64,000 bases of DNA from assembly GCA_021904315.1 (NCBI GenBank), contig CM038910.1, positions 2,666,001-2,730,000 on the forward strand, written 5' to 3'. A program made the translations under genes and the position numbers. Shown piece after piece: positions 44,825 through 56,150 of the stretch (positions are counted from its first letter, which is position 1; each line of letters opens with the position of its first letter). Under the pieces are notes generated by a model. It was not told the DNA's origin, made no database searches, and saw only the letters and a list, made by a program, of their open reading frames with translations. The DNA comes from Sphagnum magellanicum. Lineage: Eukaryota; Streptophyta; Sphagnopsida; Sphagnales; Sphagnaceae.

Positions 44825-45150
44825 AGTGGCTAGCGATGCACAGCAGTACAGCAGTAGTATTACCAGCAGTAGCAATACATTCAACAAAAGCAACAACCTC
44901 GCACCATAGGCAACAACAAACTTCAAAAAGCTTTTCTCAACTTGTGATAGCAAGCCAGTAAGCAAGGCGAGATGCTAAATACCCCCAAGTGGCTAGCGAT
45001 GCACAGCAGTACAGCAGTAGTATTACCAGCAGTAGCAGTACATTCAACAAAAGCAACAACCTCGCACCATAGGCAACAACAAACTTCAAAAAGCTTTTCT
45101 CAAATTGTGATAGCAAGCCAGTAAGCAAGGCGAGATGCTAAATACCCCCA
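44825..45150. repeat. 163-bp tandem duplication, near-identical copies
   Basis: Copies start AGTGGCTAGCGATGCACAGC at 44825 and 44988, and each ends GAGATGCTAAATACCCCCA. Only about two differences are visible, so the duplication is recent. Confidence 0.92.
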
Positions 45151-45545
45151 GACGAGCTCTGTCCGGAGCTAGTTTTGCTTGTCTTTTTGCACACCTTTTT
45201 CGGCCTTGCACAGTTCTGCAAGAAACCATGCAACCCAGTTTTCAATGTTCTTAAGTTCTTCAAAAAAATGAAGAACATTTTGTGCATGTTCTTTGTTGTC
45301 TGCACAAATGTCTTGCATCAGGGGCACAAGGATTGAATCCTAAACCTCAACTGTAGGAAACATAACATTAACCACTCACATATCATCAGGCACTAAGGTG
45401 GGCGATTTATTTTTTAGATTTATTGCAAACACAAAGTGTTTAAAAAGGCTAAACGCAGTTCTCCGCAAGGTTGCACTGTCATGCTTGAAACCAGCACCGA
45501 ACAGAGCTTGTTAGGGGGTATTTAGCATCTCGTGTAAGGAAGCAA
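45131..45545. repeat. Inverted-repeat element, about 0.4 kb
   Basis: CGAGATGCTAAATACCCCC (45131-45149) is inverted at about 45513-45533 as GGGGGTATTTAGCATCTCG. The pairing extends inward (GAGCTCTGTCCGG with CCGAACAGAGCTTG) and, weakly, outward into the tandem repeat. It is likely a MITE with long imperfect arms. Confidence 0.6.
45306..45400 (-). repeat. Possible tRNA-derived SINE fragment
   Basis: On the minus strand, GAGTGGTTAATG resembles a tRNA A-box and GGATTCAATCC, about 35 bases later, resembles a B-box (GGTTCRANYCC-like), followed by TTGTGCCCCTG. The spacing fits a tRNA-like Pol III promoter. There is no full cloverleaf or poly-A tail, so this is tentative. Confidence 0.3.
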
Positions 45546-45579
45546 GCAACTTTGTGATCCATCATGGCTTGCAGAGTAT

Positions 45580-45741
45580 TGGTACAAATTGTTCATCCAA
45601 CTCAAGATAGACACTTATTTGCTTTACGATAAATTATTAGTTTTCTTCCTTCTAGATTCTTCTGTGACTCGCTTATATATACTTGCTCTTGTTTTTGTGT
45701 TCACCTCTTCTAATCAGTTTTTAATATATGTATTTTCTACA
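45580..45741 (+). repeat. Copia 5' LTR
   Basis: Starts TGGTACAAATTGTTCATCCA and ends TTTTCTACA. It shares GCTTTACGATAAATTATTA, TCTTCCTTCTAG and ACCTCTTCTAATCA-type segments with 54134-54308. Confidence 0.88.
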
Positions 45742-45919
45742 TGGTATTAGAGCAATGCATTCTTATGTGTGATCTCCTACAATTTATTATTTTTTATCTT
45801 TTGTTCTTTCTTTCTTACATGACACCATTTTTTGTTTAATCTTACACTCTTCATTTTATTTTTATGTTTTATTTTATTTAATAGGCAGCTGGTTTATAGT
45901 AATAGAACTTAAAACAACA

Positions 45920-46900
45920 ATGTTGAAGGATAGTTTAGCTCTAGTCCCTGATGATGTTGATGCTAAGTTAGAAAGCTCATCAAATTATCACTTGTGGAAG
46001 TATATGCTTACACAAGTAGCCAACAAGGAGGGATTATTGTTCATTTTAGAAGCAGACCGCAACAAAGGAAAAGGAGCTGTACCCTCGAATCTGGATGAAA
46101 AGAAGGAATCTTTGTTGTACATCATGACACGGTCAATCAAGTCAGGACTTCTTGGAAACAACTTCTTGGAGAGCTTACAAACTTTGATGATACCAAGGAG
46201 TTGTGGAATTTTCTCAAGACTAACTTTGAAATTTCCAATGATAGTTGCAAGTTTCATTTAACAAACAAATTCGGTTTAATCACGATGACTGAGAAGAGCA
46301 TCTTTGAGCAATACTTCTCTAAATTCAAGAGTGTTTTCGCACAGCTATTGGCATTAGGAGTCAAGGTTCTAGATGCAAACTTGGTTTAGATCATGATGAA
46401 GGCAATAACTAACAACTATGATTCTTTCATGCAACAATACACCAACCAAGCTAAGTTTCTTGGCTTCCAACACTTACAAACTACCCTTTTGCTTGAAGAC
46501 AATTAACGACAAATTAGAAAGGGAGTCCAAAAGTCACTAGAGGCTTTCTATTTTCATTACAATACACCATTGAACGAAGGATCAACACTGAGACCATTAC
46601 TTGGCATCAACACAATGCCACCTAAACTACGTCTTGGTGTCAACACTATATGTCCCACTTTCAATGTTGGCAACAACAACAATCAACAAATTTTGGGATC
46701 GTGTAACTATTGTGAACATCAACGCTGTTAGAAAGTTCTCTGCCCAGAACGTCTAGTTGACATTAGGAAGTTGGAGGCTGAAAGGCGTGAAAAGTTGTTG
46801 TCAAAACAAAGATTTCAACAAATGTTGTTGAAGATGAAAGTTCATGGACTCATGAAGGACTACTGGATGTTGTTTTTTCAAATAATGACAACCTTAATGA
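45920..46900 (+). pseudogene. Copia gag, frameshifted
   Basis: The ATG at 45920 opens a copia-type gag (NYHLWKYMLTQVANKEGLL). Around 46190 a frame change is needed to continue into ELWNFLKTNFEIS, and further stops follow. The zinc knuckle near 46700-46740 (CNYCEHQRC then a stop) has lost its normal CCHC spacing. Confidence 0.8.
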
Positions 46901-47324
46901 AGTTGTTTTTAAAGTTGCGATTATAGGACTTGATGTCAAAGGAGAGGATTCTGGTGTCAAAGACACAAAAAACCACAAGAACAAAAGCTAAAAGAAAGGT
47001 CTACATCTAACTTTTAAACAAGGAACAAGACAAGATGATGTGATTCCAAAACAAAAACATAAGAACTAAAAACAAGGACACAAGATGTGCAAGAAAAATG
47101 TGAAAGTGAATTTTTATTATGCTAACGTATGCAAACATGAAGATGAAAAGAGCATAACAAGGCTATGGTGTAAGATCATGTTTAAGACTGATGTTGAATA
47201 GACTAAAGGAAATGAGGGGTCCTACTCCTATTGGTACCCTTTTGGGGACCCAGTTCAAGGAAACTTCCAAGGAGGCTTCTATGTGTGCATCAATAAGGAA
47301 GCTTCTTGGGAACCTTCCTAACTT

Positions 47325-47560
47325 GAAGTCGATTATGAATTAACTGAAACTTAATTGAAAGTTAAATTAGACTTAACTAGAAGTCAATTAGGAGTTAATT
47401 AGACTTAATTAGGACTTAACTAAAATTTAACAAAAAGTTAAGTAAAATTTAATTAAGACTTAAATGAGATTACAAATTAACACGAATTTAACTAGGAGTT
47501 AATTGAAAATTAATCAAAGCTTAATTAAAAGTTAATTAAAACTTAACTAGGAATTATGGA
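47325..47560 (+). repeat. Degenerate array of TTAACTAGGAGTTAATT-like units
   Basis: Short units such as TTAATTAGACTTAATTAGGA and TTAACTAGGAGTTAATTG recur about every 12-20 bases for about 230 bp, between the copia gag and protease parts. Confidence 0.7.
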
Positions 47561-47998
47561 TGAACATTATGGATGAATTCCATCTATTGGAAGATGGTGT
47601 CTAATGTTCACATCCATCACATATGGTTGGTATCTCGATTCTAGAACCACCAAACATGTGAATGGGACCAAAAATACATTTCAATAACATAAAAATATGT
47701 AGTGGTAAAAAAAGTTAAAGGGTAAAGTCATGTTATCATAGGTAAAGGAATTATAAACTTTTCTTTTCCATCAAGAGAAATAAAAAGTGTGTCTAAATTT
47801 TGTATGTCTCTAATCTATAGAAAAATTTACTTTCCATAAGGTCCATGATTGAACAAGGTTGTGTAGCTTGTTGCAATGATAAAAAATGTTTGTTAATTAT
47901 TAAATGTCATGGCAAGGGACTAAAAATCCTATAAACGAATTTTACTTATTAGTTTTTCAAAATTTAAAAGTCCATGCAAATGTAACAACCTGATCAAT

Positions 47999-50257
47999 CA
48001 CTAGAAGAATAACATGTATTTTTAACTAGTTTATGCGACTAAAATTTAATTGCAAGTGACATTTGCAATTAAAATTTCATTAGTCACCTTGGACAAGTCA
48101 CATGAGACATTAGTTACAAACGACAAGACGTATTGGATGAAAGAAAAAATCAACAAATACAAATTCATTCTTTGCCTCCATTGTATATGTATTGTCACAT
48201 GCAACTACAATGCAATTATTTTGGTCACAATTGAAGCAAATGATGTGTTACCACATGTTTTAATATTTAATTATTTAAAATACAATAATTATTATTATTT
48301 TGAAATAATCTAAGATGTTCAATTCAAATGCTTGGATGATCCTATATTATGACACGTGGCCCAATGTAAATATGCCACGTGGCACCTTTAAATTAATTTA
48401 ATACAAAATATTAATATTAGATTAATAGGTGCCCAAATAGGTACATAAATAGGTGCCTACAAACTTAGGTTACATACTTACCTACTCATATCAATAGGTA
48501 CTGCAGTAGGTAAGTACATAGGTTGACCTAGGTGGGTAGATCATATTACGTACCTATCTAGCTAAGTAAATAAATAGGTTGGGGATGTTGATAGTTTAAA
48601 ATTATGCATAATTTTTCTTTTTGTTTTTAGTTAAACCTTTTGATTAACTCATCCCATGTGCACACATTTTTTAATGTGAAATTTGATGACCACACCCCTT
48701 GTTTATATATGTTCAAAATAGGAATGGAGAACAAACAATATGGGATAAGTTTTGAAATTGTAACTTCTTCACAAACTAAATTACAACTCCAAAACTTTTT
48801 TCACGCCTTTTGTTCCTAGTTTTCATATTTATCAATAATTCAAGCACATGGATTAATTTTGAGAATCCAAAACAATAATTTGGAATTGCAATTTCAAGTT
48901 TCAAATCAAATAGGTTTTTTAATTTAAATTTAAAAACTCAAATTTGAAATATTAATTGTTAGATTCACAAAATAATAATTTAGAATTCAAATGTCAAATT
49001 TTAGATCAAATGAGCTTTTTGAATTTTTCTTAAAACAATTAATGCAATTTTATTTTTTAAGGAATTGAGATAGCAGATTTCAAATTCAAATATCAAATTT
49101 GAAATTCAACAAATTCTTTAAAGAATTGAAATAGTAGTTTTCAAAATTGGAATATAATTTTAAGGATCAATTTTTAAGAAAAATAAATTTAAAATTTCAG
49201 AATTGAAATATTAATTTTCAAAACTCAAACAGTTTTTTCTCAAATTCAAAGAATTTAACAAAGAGATCCAATAACAATTTTTAGAATTAAAATAACAATT
49301 TTTAGATTCAAATGTTTTTTAATTTTATATATCAAAAATGAATTCGAGAGCAAATTTCAGAATTGAAATATCGAGTTTAATGTCTAAATATAATTTTCAT
49401 AATTTGAATTATAATTTTATACTCCAACATATATTTTTGAATAAAACTAAAAATTTTAAGAATTCTTATTTAAAACTTCAAATTCAAATATTGATTTTTA
49501 GATTCAATTAAAATGTTTCAGAATTGGAATAACAATGTTCAAGTTCAAATATAATTTCAGAAGTGAAATAAGAATTTTCAGTATTGAAATATCAATTTTC
49601 AAATTTGAATAACAATGTTCAAAGTTCAAATATTGATTTTTATATTCAAATGAAATGTTTTAGATTGGAATAGGAAATTTTAAACTCAAATAATTATTTT
49701 TAATCAAACAAAAAAATCAAAATGCAAATAAAAAATTCAAATTCATATAAATATTTCTTAAATTCAAATATCAATTTAAAAATTCAAATATATATACATT
49801 TCGTAATTGAAATATTTATTTTCAGATTTGAATAATAAATTTCAGAGTTTAAATATTAATTTTTAGATTCATTATATGAACAATATACATACATACACAT
49901 AATTAATATACACACAAATATATATTTATGATATATGTAATATATTATAAATATAATTTTAATACATACATAAAAATACACCCCTATGTCACCATAGAAT
50001 ACCTTTAGGATGTGATTAATTTGGTGACTATTACAACTATTGGGACATATCAATATATTCATGGATGAAAATAAACCTAAAAGTCATGCAACTGATAAGA
50101 TGAAGTTTCCAATAGTTACATCATAGTTGTAAAAGTGACCAAAATAGTTGAAATTTGATCTTATAGTTGTAAATACTCACAAACTTGGCCGCAAATGACT
50201 ACAAATTGCATGTAGTTGCAAACAAAGTGGTCACATTTTGGTTGATTTCTATTAGTG
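47999..50257 (+). mobile_element. Non-autonomous CACTA (En/Spm-type) element
   Basis: The left end is CACTAGAAGAATAACATG, and the right end reverse-complements to CACTAATAGAAATCAACC. The flanks carry the 3-bp target duplication AAT (47996-47998, 50258-50260), exactly as expected for CACTA. Subterminal repeats of the GTGAC / TTGCAATT and GTAGTTGCAA kind occur near both ends (48030-48110, 50120-50240). The interior has no transposase. It holds a TACCTA-rich tract (48411-48600) and about 1 kb of degenerate GAATTGAAATATCAATTTTC-like repeats (48820-49870). Removing it restores the copia reading across the junction. Confidence 0.85.
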
Positions 50258-52620
50258 AATGGAATTGGCACATCTATGGCATCACAAATTGGACCTTCTT
50301 AACTATTAAAATATACACAACCTTGCTACAAATCACATGGCTATTGGAATTCCATACATTCCAATGCATGAGGAGGTTTGTAAGTCAAGTCAATTTGGAA
50401 AATAAATCATATTAAGATTCCCAATTGTAAGTCAAAATTGAATGTCAAAGCCATTGTAGTTCTTCCACATAGATCTTTACGGACCACTTCCTACTCAATT
50501 TTTGAGTGGTTCCAGATATTTCATGGTCATCATGGATGACTTTAGTCGTTACATTTGGGTGAGATTTTTACAAAAGAAATCTCAAGCATTTGAATGTTTT
50601 AGGACATTCAAGTTGATGAGAGAATTACAACTAGGCATAAAGATTGAAGTTGTGTGAAGTGATCATGGAAGAAATTTTTTTTTGGGACAATTTCAACAAT
50701 TAATTCAAAATTGTGGAATCTATTGTCAATTATTAAATGAAGACACGCTAGAACAAAATGGTGTGGCCAAAAGAACAAATCACAAGTTCGAGGCATGTGG
50801 TTTGAATTGGAACGCCACATGTTATTTGGACAAAAGCAATCAACACTATTGCCTTCCTAATCAATTGTTCACCAATAAGATTTGACTCTCTTCCAAAGAT
50901 TGCTTAAAATTATACCAATGTTTGATTATGTCAAAGTGTTTGGTAATTGAGTGTTTATTTTCATAGCTGAAAACAAGCAAAAGAAGCTACAACCCAAAGC
51001 TAAATTGGACAAATATTAAGGTATGATGAAAAAATAAAAGGATATCATTGTTGGGTGCTTAAAGAAAGAAAAATCATAATCATGTGGAATGTCAAATTTG
51101 ATGAATCAACTATCCTACACAAGGATCGATATTCATTAATCATTCCTAGCTCATCATAACAACACTTAACTAGTAGTGTTCCTAGAGCAACCAATACTTT
51201 AACACCATTTATGGCATGTGACAACATTGTTTCAACAACTACGCATGTGCATGCCCTTGTTGAAGATTCAAGCAACCTACCCTCAATTATTGTTGTTTTT
51301 TCATTAGATGCACAATTGGTTCCCACAAATGTTATTAACACACAATTGATACCACCAATTTCATTGCACCACATATAAACAATCAATCTATCACACCATC
51401 CAATTCTCTAATAACCCCAACTAGTGACATATCCCTCCCCAACCTTCTCAGTGCGTCTTACCAATGCGCATTTGCTAAATTTCTTTTCGTATACGTGATA
51501 ACATCATCTATGTGATTGAAGAAAATTGTGAAGAACATACTAATGAACAACCATTGAGCTCCTAAGATGATTTCATTGAAATTTGAATTTTTTTTGTCTC
51601 TTAGAAGAAACCATTAAACCTTTTACGATCACCAAAGCTAACTTTCATCAAAGGTGGTGAAAAGCGATGCAACAAAAGTGAGATTCAATCCTAAAGAACA
51701 ATACATGGGAAATTTTTTATGTTCTTAAAGGCGTTAATCACATAAGTGCAAAATGGGTGTACAAGATTAAAGTTGGCTTTGACAATAAGCCCACCAAGCT
51801 TAAAGTTTGCTTAGTGGCACGTGGATTTCAACAAAGAGCTAGAATTGATTATAATGAAATTTTTGCTCTAAATGCGAAATGAAATACCATTCACATTGTG
51901 TTATCCATGGCAAAAAGTAACAATTAAGACATTCTACATTTGAATGTCAAAATTATGTTTTTGAATGGTGATTTTTAAAAAGTAGTTTATATGTTCTTCC
52001 CCAAAATATTCAACTACCCAAATTCACAACACCAAGTTTATTGATTGCTAAAGTCCTTGTATGAGTTCAAACAAGCTCTAAGGGCTTGGTTTGAAAAGAT
52101 TGATAGTTATTTGCATGAATTGGGACTCTCCCAAACATAAGTGGATTGCGATTTTTATCACATATGGGATGACAATGGGTTGTTGTTACTAATCATGTAT
52201 GTTGATAATTTTTTGACTAGTAGCAACAAGGCAAAATTGAATTGATTAAAACACCAACTCCTTAATAGATTTGAAATCTCTGATCTTGGTTTTCTACTTG
52301 GGGGTTGAGTTTCTTGTGTCAAAAGTTGGATTAATGCTCACTCAACGTGCATACATCCTATCCATATTGCACGAATTTATAATGATGTTAATCCTACTTC
52401 AATTCCTCTTTTAGAAGGTTTAAAGCTAAGATGTGAACTAAATGTTAAATTGTTTAACGCCTCTATTTATTGTAAACTTGTAGGAAAACTCATTTACCTA
52501 TTCAATAGTCGACCATATCTTTTGTTTATTGTAGGAGTTATTAATATATACATGCATGTCCCAAGGGAACTGCATTAGTAAGTTACTAAACACATTCTAT
52601 GGTATTTCAAAGGAATTATC

Positions 52621-53581
52621 TGACGCGCTCTCAAGCTCCTTGATAAATTCAAATGTGAATCTGAAGTGAAACTAACGGAAGAGTGGGGAGTTAAGGCATG
52701 CTCCCTAGCTCGTAGCATTTTGGGGGTAGAGGGGCGTGCTAGAGTTTCGGGATGGGATTAAGAAGAATGACAAGCACTAATCATTCACGCGAACTTGCAC
52801 AAACCAAACAACGAGTTGGTTAGTGCATAGTTGGAGCACTTTTGGTGTTAGGACGAGCCATGGGCATACTCAGATTCACAACACTCACCATGGCTCGGAC
52901 TTGGGGGAAACCACCACCTTCCCCCTTATAGTATACTTTGTGCCTTTCTAAGAGGCCCACATCCAAATGACATTTTATTTCAGGACTCCCAAATGGGAGT
53001 CCCGAAATTCCCAAAGTTAGGACTCCCGCAACTTTGGGTTTAATAACTTTGTGTGTAGACCTTTGATTAAGATAAGGTTTGAAAAAAAGTTGTAGCCTTC
53101 ATTGAGAGCTTTCCAATGGTATGTCGCAAACCACCTTCACGTAAGGAAATCGGGTCGATTTTCGACTTTTACTGGTCAGGAATCAAATTGTCAATTTGAC
53201 TCCCGGCCTTTCTTTTGGCCATAACTTATGTTTCAAATGTCCAAATGGGTCATGCGAGCCCATTTTAGATATTTATGTTTCAATAGCTTTCTAATGATAT
53301 AAATAACTCTTCAATCAAATGGGTTTTGACCTCTATAATCGCTCCCTAAAAATTCGGGAATTCATCGGGACTCTAACTCCCCAAGTGGGAGTTGCCTTGG
53401 GAGTGTGAGGGTTCATTCTCTCACACTTTCTTGCACTCTCAGGAGTATAAGACGTGTCTCCTGTGCCTCCCTCTTGTCCTACATTCTCGAAAGTATAAGA
53501 TGTGTCTCCCGGGCCTCCCTCTTGTCCTGCACTCTTACAAGCCCTTGCTTTGGTCGTGAACCCAAGGCTAGGGTTGCGACA
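52621..53581 (-). mobile_element. Solo LTR of the chromovirus family, inside copia
   Basis: Shows clear but diverged similarity to the LTRs at 23257 and 29235 over its full 961 bp, from TGACGCGCTCTC to GGGTTGCGACA. It is flanked by a perfect 5-bp duplication TTATC (52616-52620, 53582-53586). No internal region remains, so it arose by LTR-LTR recombination. It interrupts the copia RT/RNase H region. Confidence 0.92.
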
Positions 53582-54133
53582 TTATCGATTTTGGGAATCC
53601 TTATGGGCAAGATGAAAGCATAATTATCATGGGCTACACTAATGCAAATTGGGGAAACAATCAAAATGACTATAATCAGTAATAGGTTACGTGTTTAAAT
53701 CTATAGGTGGTCCCATCATATGGGCATCAAAAAAACAAAAAACGATCTTTCTATCTTCCACTTATTCATAAACCAAAGCAATTGTTAAAGGTGTGAAAGA
53801 ATCAATCTACTGTTACACTTTGCTTGGAAGAATTGAAAAAAATGAAGGTTAGAAACCATGTTTTCCATGAAAATTTCAAGCATGTTGAAATTTGGCATCA
53901 TTACATATGTGAACATGTTCTTTCAAGAGAAGTTGACTTATTATACATTCCTTCCAATGACCAAATTGCTAATATCATGACAAAACCTTTAGGTAAGTAA
54001 ATGTTCCAAAAACATTGTGATGATTTAAGTGTAAGGCTTATAGCTTTGTTTATTATAAATTAAAATGTAAAGTTGCTAAGAATCAATAGTACTAGAAAGC
54101 AAGGTTTATTTATGCTTGAGTTGTGGGGTTTAT

Positions 54134-54308
54134 TGGGATAAATTGTTCATCCAACTTGAAATAAATTTCATTCATTAACACTTGTTTGCTTTACGATAAA
54201 TTATTATTTTTCTTCCTTTTAGGTTTTTCTATGATTCATGTATATATATTTGCTTTTGTTTTTATGTTGACCTCTTCTGATCAATTTTTAATATATATTT
54301 TTTCTACA
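54134..54308 (+). repeat. Copia 3' LTR
   Basis: Starts TGGGATAAATTGTTCATCCA and ends TTTTCTACA. A G-rich stretch (GAGTTGTGGGG) just before it is the probable polypurine tract. It is about 13 bp longer than the 5' LTR because of small indels. Confidence 0.85.
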
Positions 54309-54411
54309 CAGAAAAGCACATCATGTTGGATCATTATACACTAATAATGGTAAACATGTGTTGAAGTTTTTGTAAAACTTAGTAAGTGGATTTCATTTTT
54401 TTGGTTTTTTT

Positions 54412-54717
54412 CACTACAACAAAAGGTGTCATTATACGCCAAGTGATTTCATTAGATTTTGAATGAATTCACTAGTCTTAACAAACAGGGATTAATCGGA
54501 AAGTAATGAATTTATTGGTTTAATGAATGGGGACTAGTGAAGTGCACTCACATTTTGTAATAATGTTTCATGTTTTGACATTGATGATGATGTTGAGTGA
54601 GAGTAAAAAAATAGTTTGTTGTTGGTATATTAAGGGTCTAATTTTGGGTCTTTTTGAGATCTTTTTACCTTGCAATTCAGTCAAAGGTTTTTTTTTCAAA
54701 CATAATGGCAACTAGTG
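54412..54717 (+). mobile_element. Possible miniature CACTA element
   Basis: Begins CACTACAACAAAAGGTGTCA, a CACTA-type terminus, and may end ATAATGGCAACTAGTG at 54717, with TTT on both sides as a possible 3-bp duplication. The right end matches the left only weakly beyond CACTA, and TTT is uninformative here. Confidence 0.4.
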
Positions 54718-56150
54718 TTTGTTTACTTAGTAATCAATCTATTAAGATTGTTATTTGGTAAGAATTATGGTCTTCATAATATTTGTTGTTATACATTGTT
54801 TACAATTTTGCGTGTAATATATTTTATTTGTTAATAATCAAGGTCAACATTTATTTTGTTTTTAGTTTCAGAGAATTCCATGGTGGCAAATGTTGATGCT
54901 TCATAGGTTATGGGTCCATAGTATGGGCATATAAACAAGTTTGAAGGAAAATATTATATGACATATGATATTCAAAAATAAAACTCTACTCAAGGTAAAG
55001 GACCTTTAGAGTCTAGTTGGTGGGAATGAATAGAAGTCAATTAATATGAATGTTTTGGCTTCATACACCAAGTAAGAGAACCATGCTTTGAATATTATCG
55101 TGCAGAGTTTGTCAAATATTCAGTTGATGATTATTTGTTAAGCATTACTAGAATTCCTATATTTTCAAACTAACCAAGTTGATGAAATGGGTTTTTTTTT
55201 ACTATAGGAAATGTATTTTTGATTAAAAGTTAAGGGCTTGAATGATAATGGGTATTTTTTTACTAATCAATTTGACTAAAGTGATCGATTTGACAATTAG
55301 TCAAACCGAACATCTAATCAAACTAGTGTGGCTCGTGCCGTTGGCCCGAATATTACTGTGTCCTCAACTGATTTTTCCTTCCAAAACCTCATTTTTTGGA
55401 ATTTATTTGGAATTTTCAGCGCCAGAAATCACTTTAAAAATCGATATCTCCCACATTTCTGAATCCAAATCTTACCAAATAAATTCCATTAAATCCTACT
55501 CATCAAGATCTTTCCATCAACACCAAAGACACATTCCCAAAAAAAATAAATTAAAATTTAATTTAATTTTCCGTGAAGAAATCATTCAATATTCAAGAAC
55601 TTTTTACACCGCAAGTCCAAACGTCATGGAAAGCTTGGTGCGCGATGGTAAGAGTGGTGGCGGCAAAGGGAGGCAAGCTGTTCCCTTGGTTTGCTTGGTG
55701 TGGCCTCGTTTATATCTAAACTATCTGGTATATTCAGAGGCCGAGCTGGTTCTGCCATAGAAAACAACACTGGAATTGCCGCCATAGCAAACAATTCCAC
55801 TGTGGGGACTTTGTCTGTCTATGTGCAGAATACCCTGTCACAGACGGACTAAGTGAATTAATATATTAGATTGGATTTTAAAATACCACCTAGTCAAATT
55901 GGTTCGTGGCTTGGTCAATAAGACCATCCAATTTAGTCAAATTAGCAAGTGCCTTAATCAATAAGACCACCTATTATACTCAATCAATAGGACTAACTAA
56001 ATAGGCCTAATCAAAATGGTCAATGGCTTAATAAAAAAAGTCAATTACAAATTCTAATACTAATTGGGTATTTTGGGACTACGTTTAACATTTTGACTAT
56101 GTTTGACCAATTAAAAAAAGTTTGAAAAATGTAAAAGTTAACTAATCATA
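54718..56150. other. Intergenic DNA with a small GC-richer island
   Basis: Mostly AT-rich. About 55620-55855 is GC-richer and can be read as MVRVVAAKGGKLFPWFAW and, in another frame, GVASFISKLSGIFRGRAGSA through to a stop at 55852. It could be a captured gene fragment or small decayed gene. The family is not recognised. Confidence 0.35.

Larger units (their letters stand above)
47610..54060 (+). pseudogene. Copia pol: protease, integrase, RT, RNase H (decayed)
   Basis: Pieces in order are as follows. A protease/pre-integrase region lies at about 47610-47998. It resumes after the CACTA element as a WHHKLDLLN pre-integrase box at about 50270. The integrase core runs from about 50460 to 51100 (HIDLYGP, SDHGR, EQNGVAKR), with stops. 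RT runs from about 51740 (KWVYKIKVGF, VCLVARGFQQRA) to 52620, with the catalytic box now YVDN at 52198-52209 instead of YVDD. After the solo LTR, an RNase H piece (GYTNANWG) runs to about 54060. Frameshifts and stops are common throughout, so none of it is functional. Confidence 0.82.
45580..54308 (+). mobile_element. Ty1/copia retrotransposon, old, with nested insertions
   Basis: The 5' LTR is 45580-45741 (162 bp, TGGTACAAATTG...TCTACA), followed at once by TGGTATTAGAGC, one mismatch from the tRNA-iMet priming site. The 3' LTR is 54134-54308 (175 bp, TGGGATAAATTG...TCTACA). The LTRs differ at many positions, so the element is old. Domain order gag, protease, integrase, RT, RNase H identifies copia. 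A CACTA element (47999-50257) and a gypsy solo LTR (52621-53581) lie within. No matching target duplication is seen (AGTAT versus CAGAA). All reading frames are broken. Confidence 0.9.

Noticed and set aside
54134..54312. Target duplication for the copia element
   Set aside because: AGTAT on the left and CAGAA on the right do not match, so no TSD is claimed.
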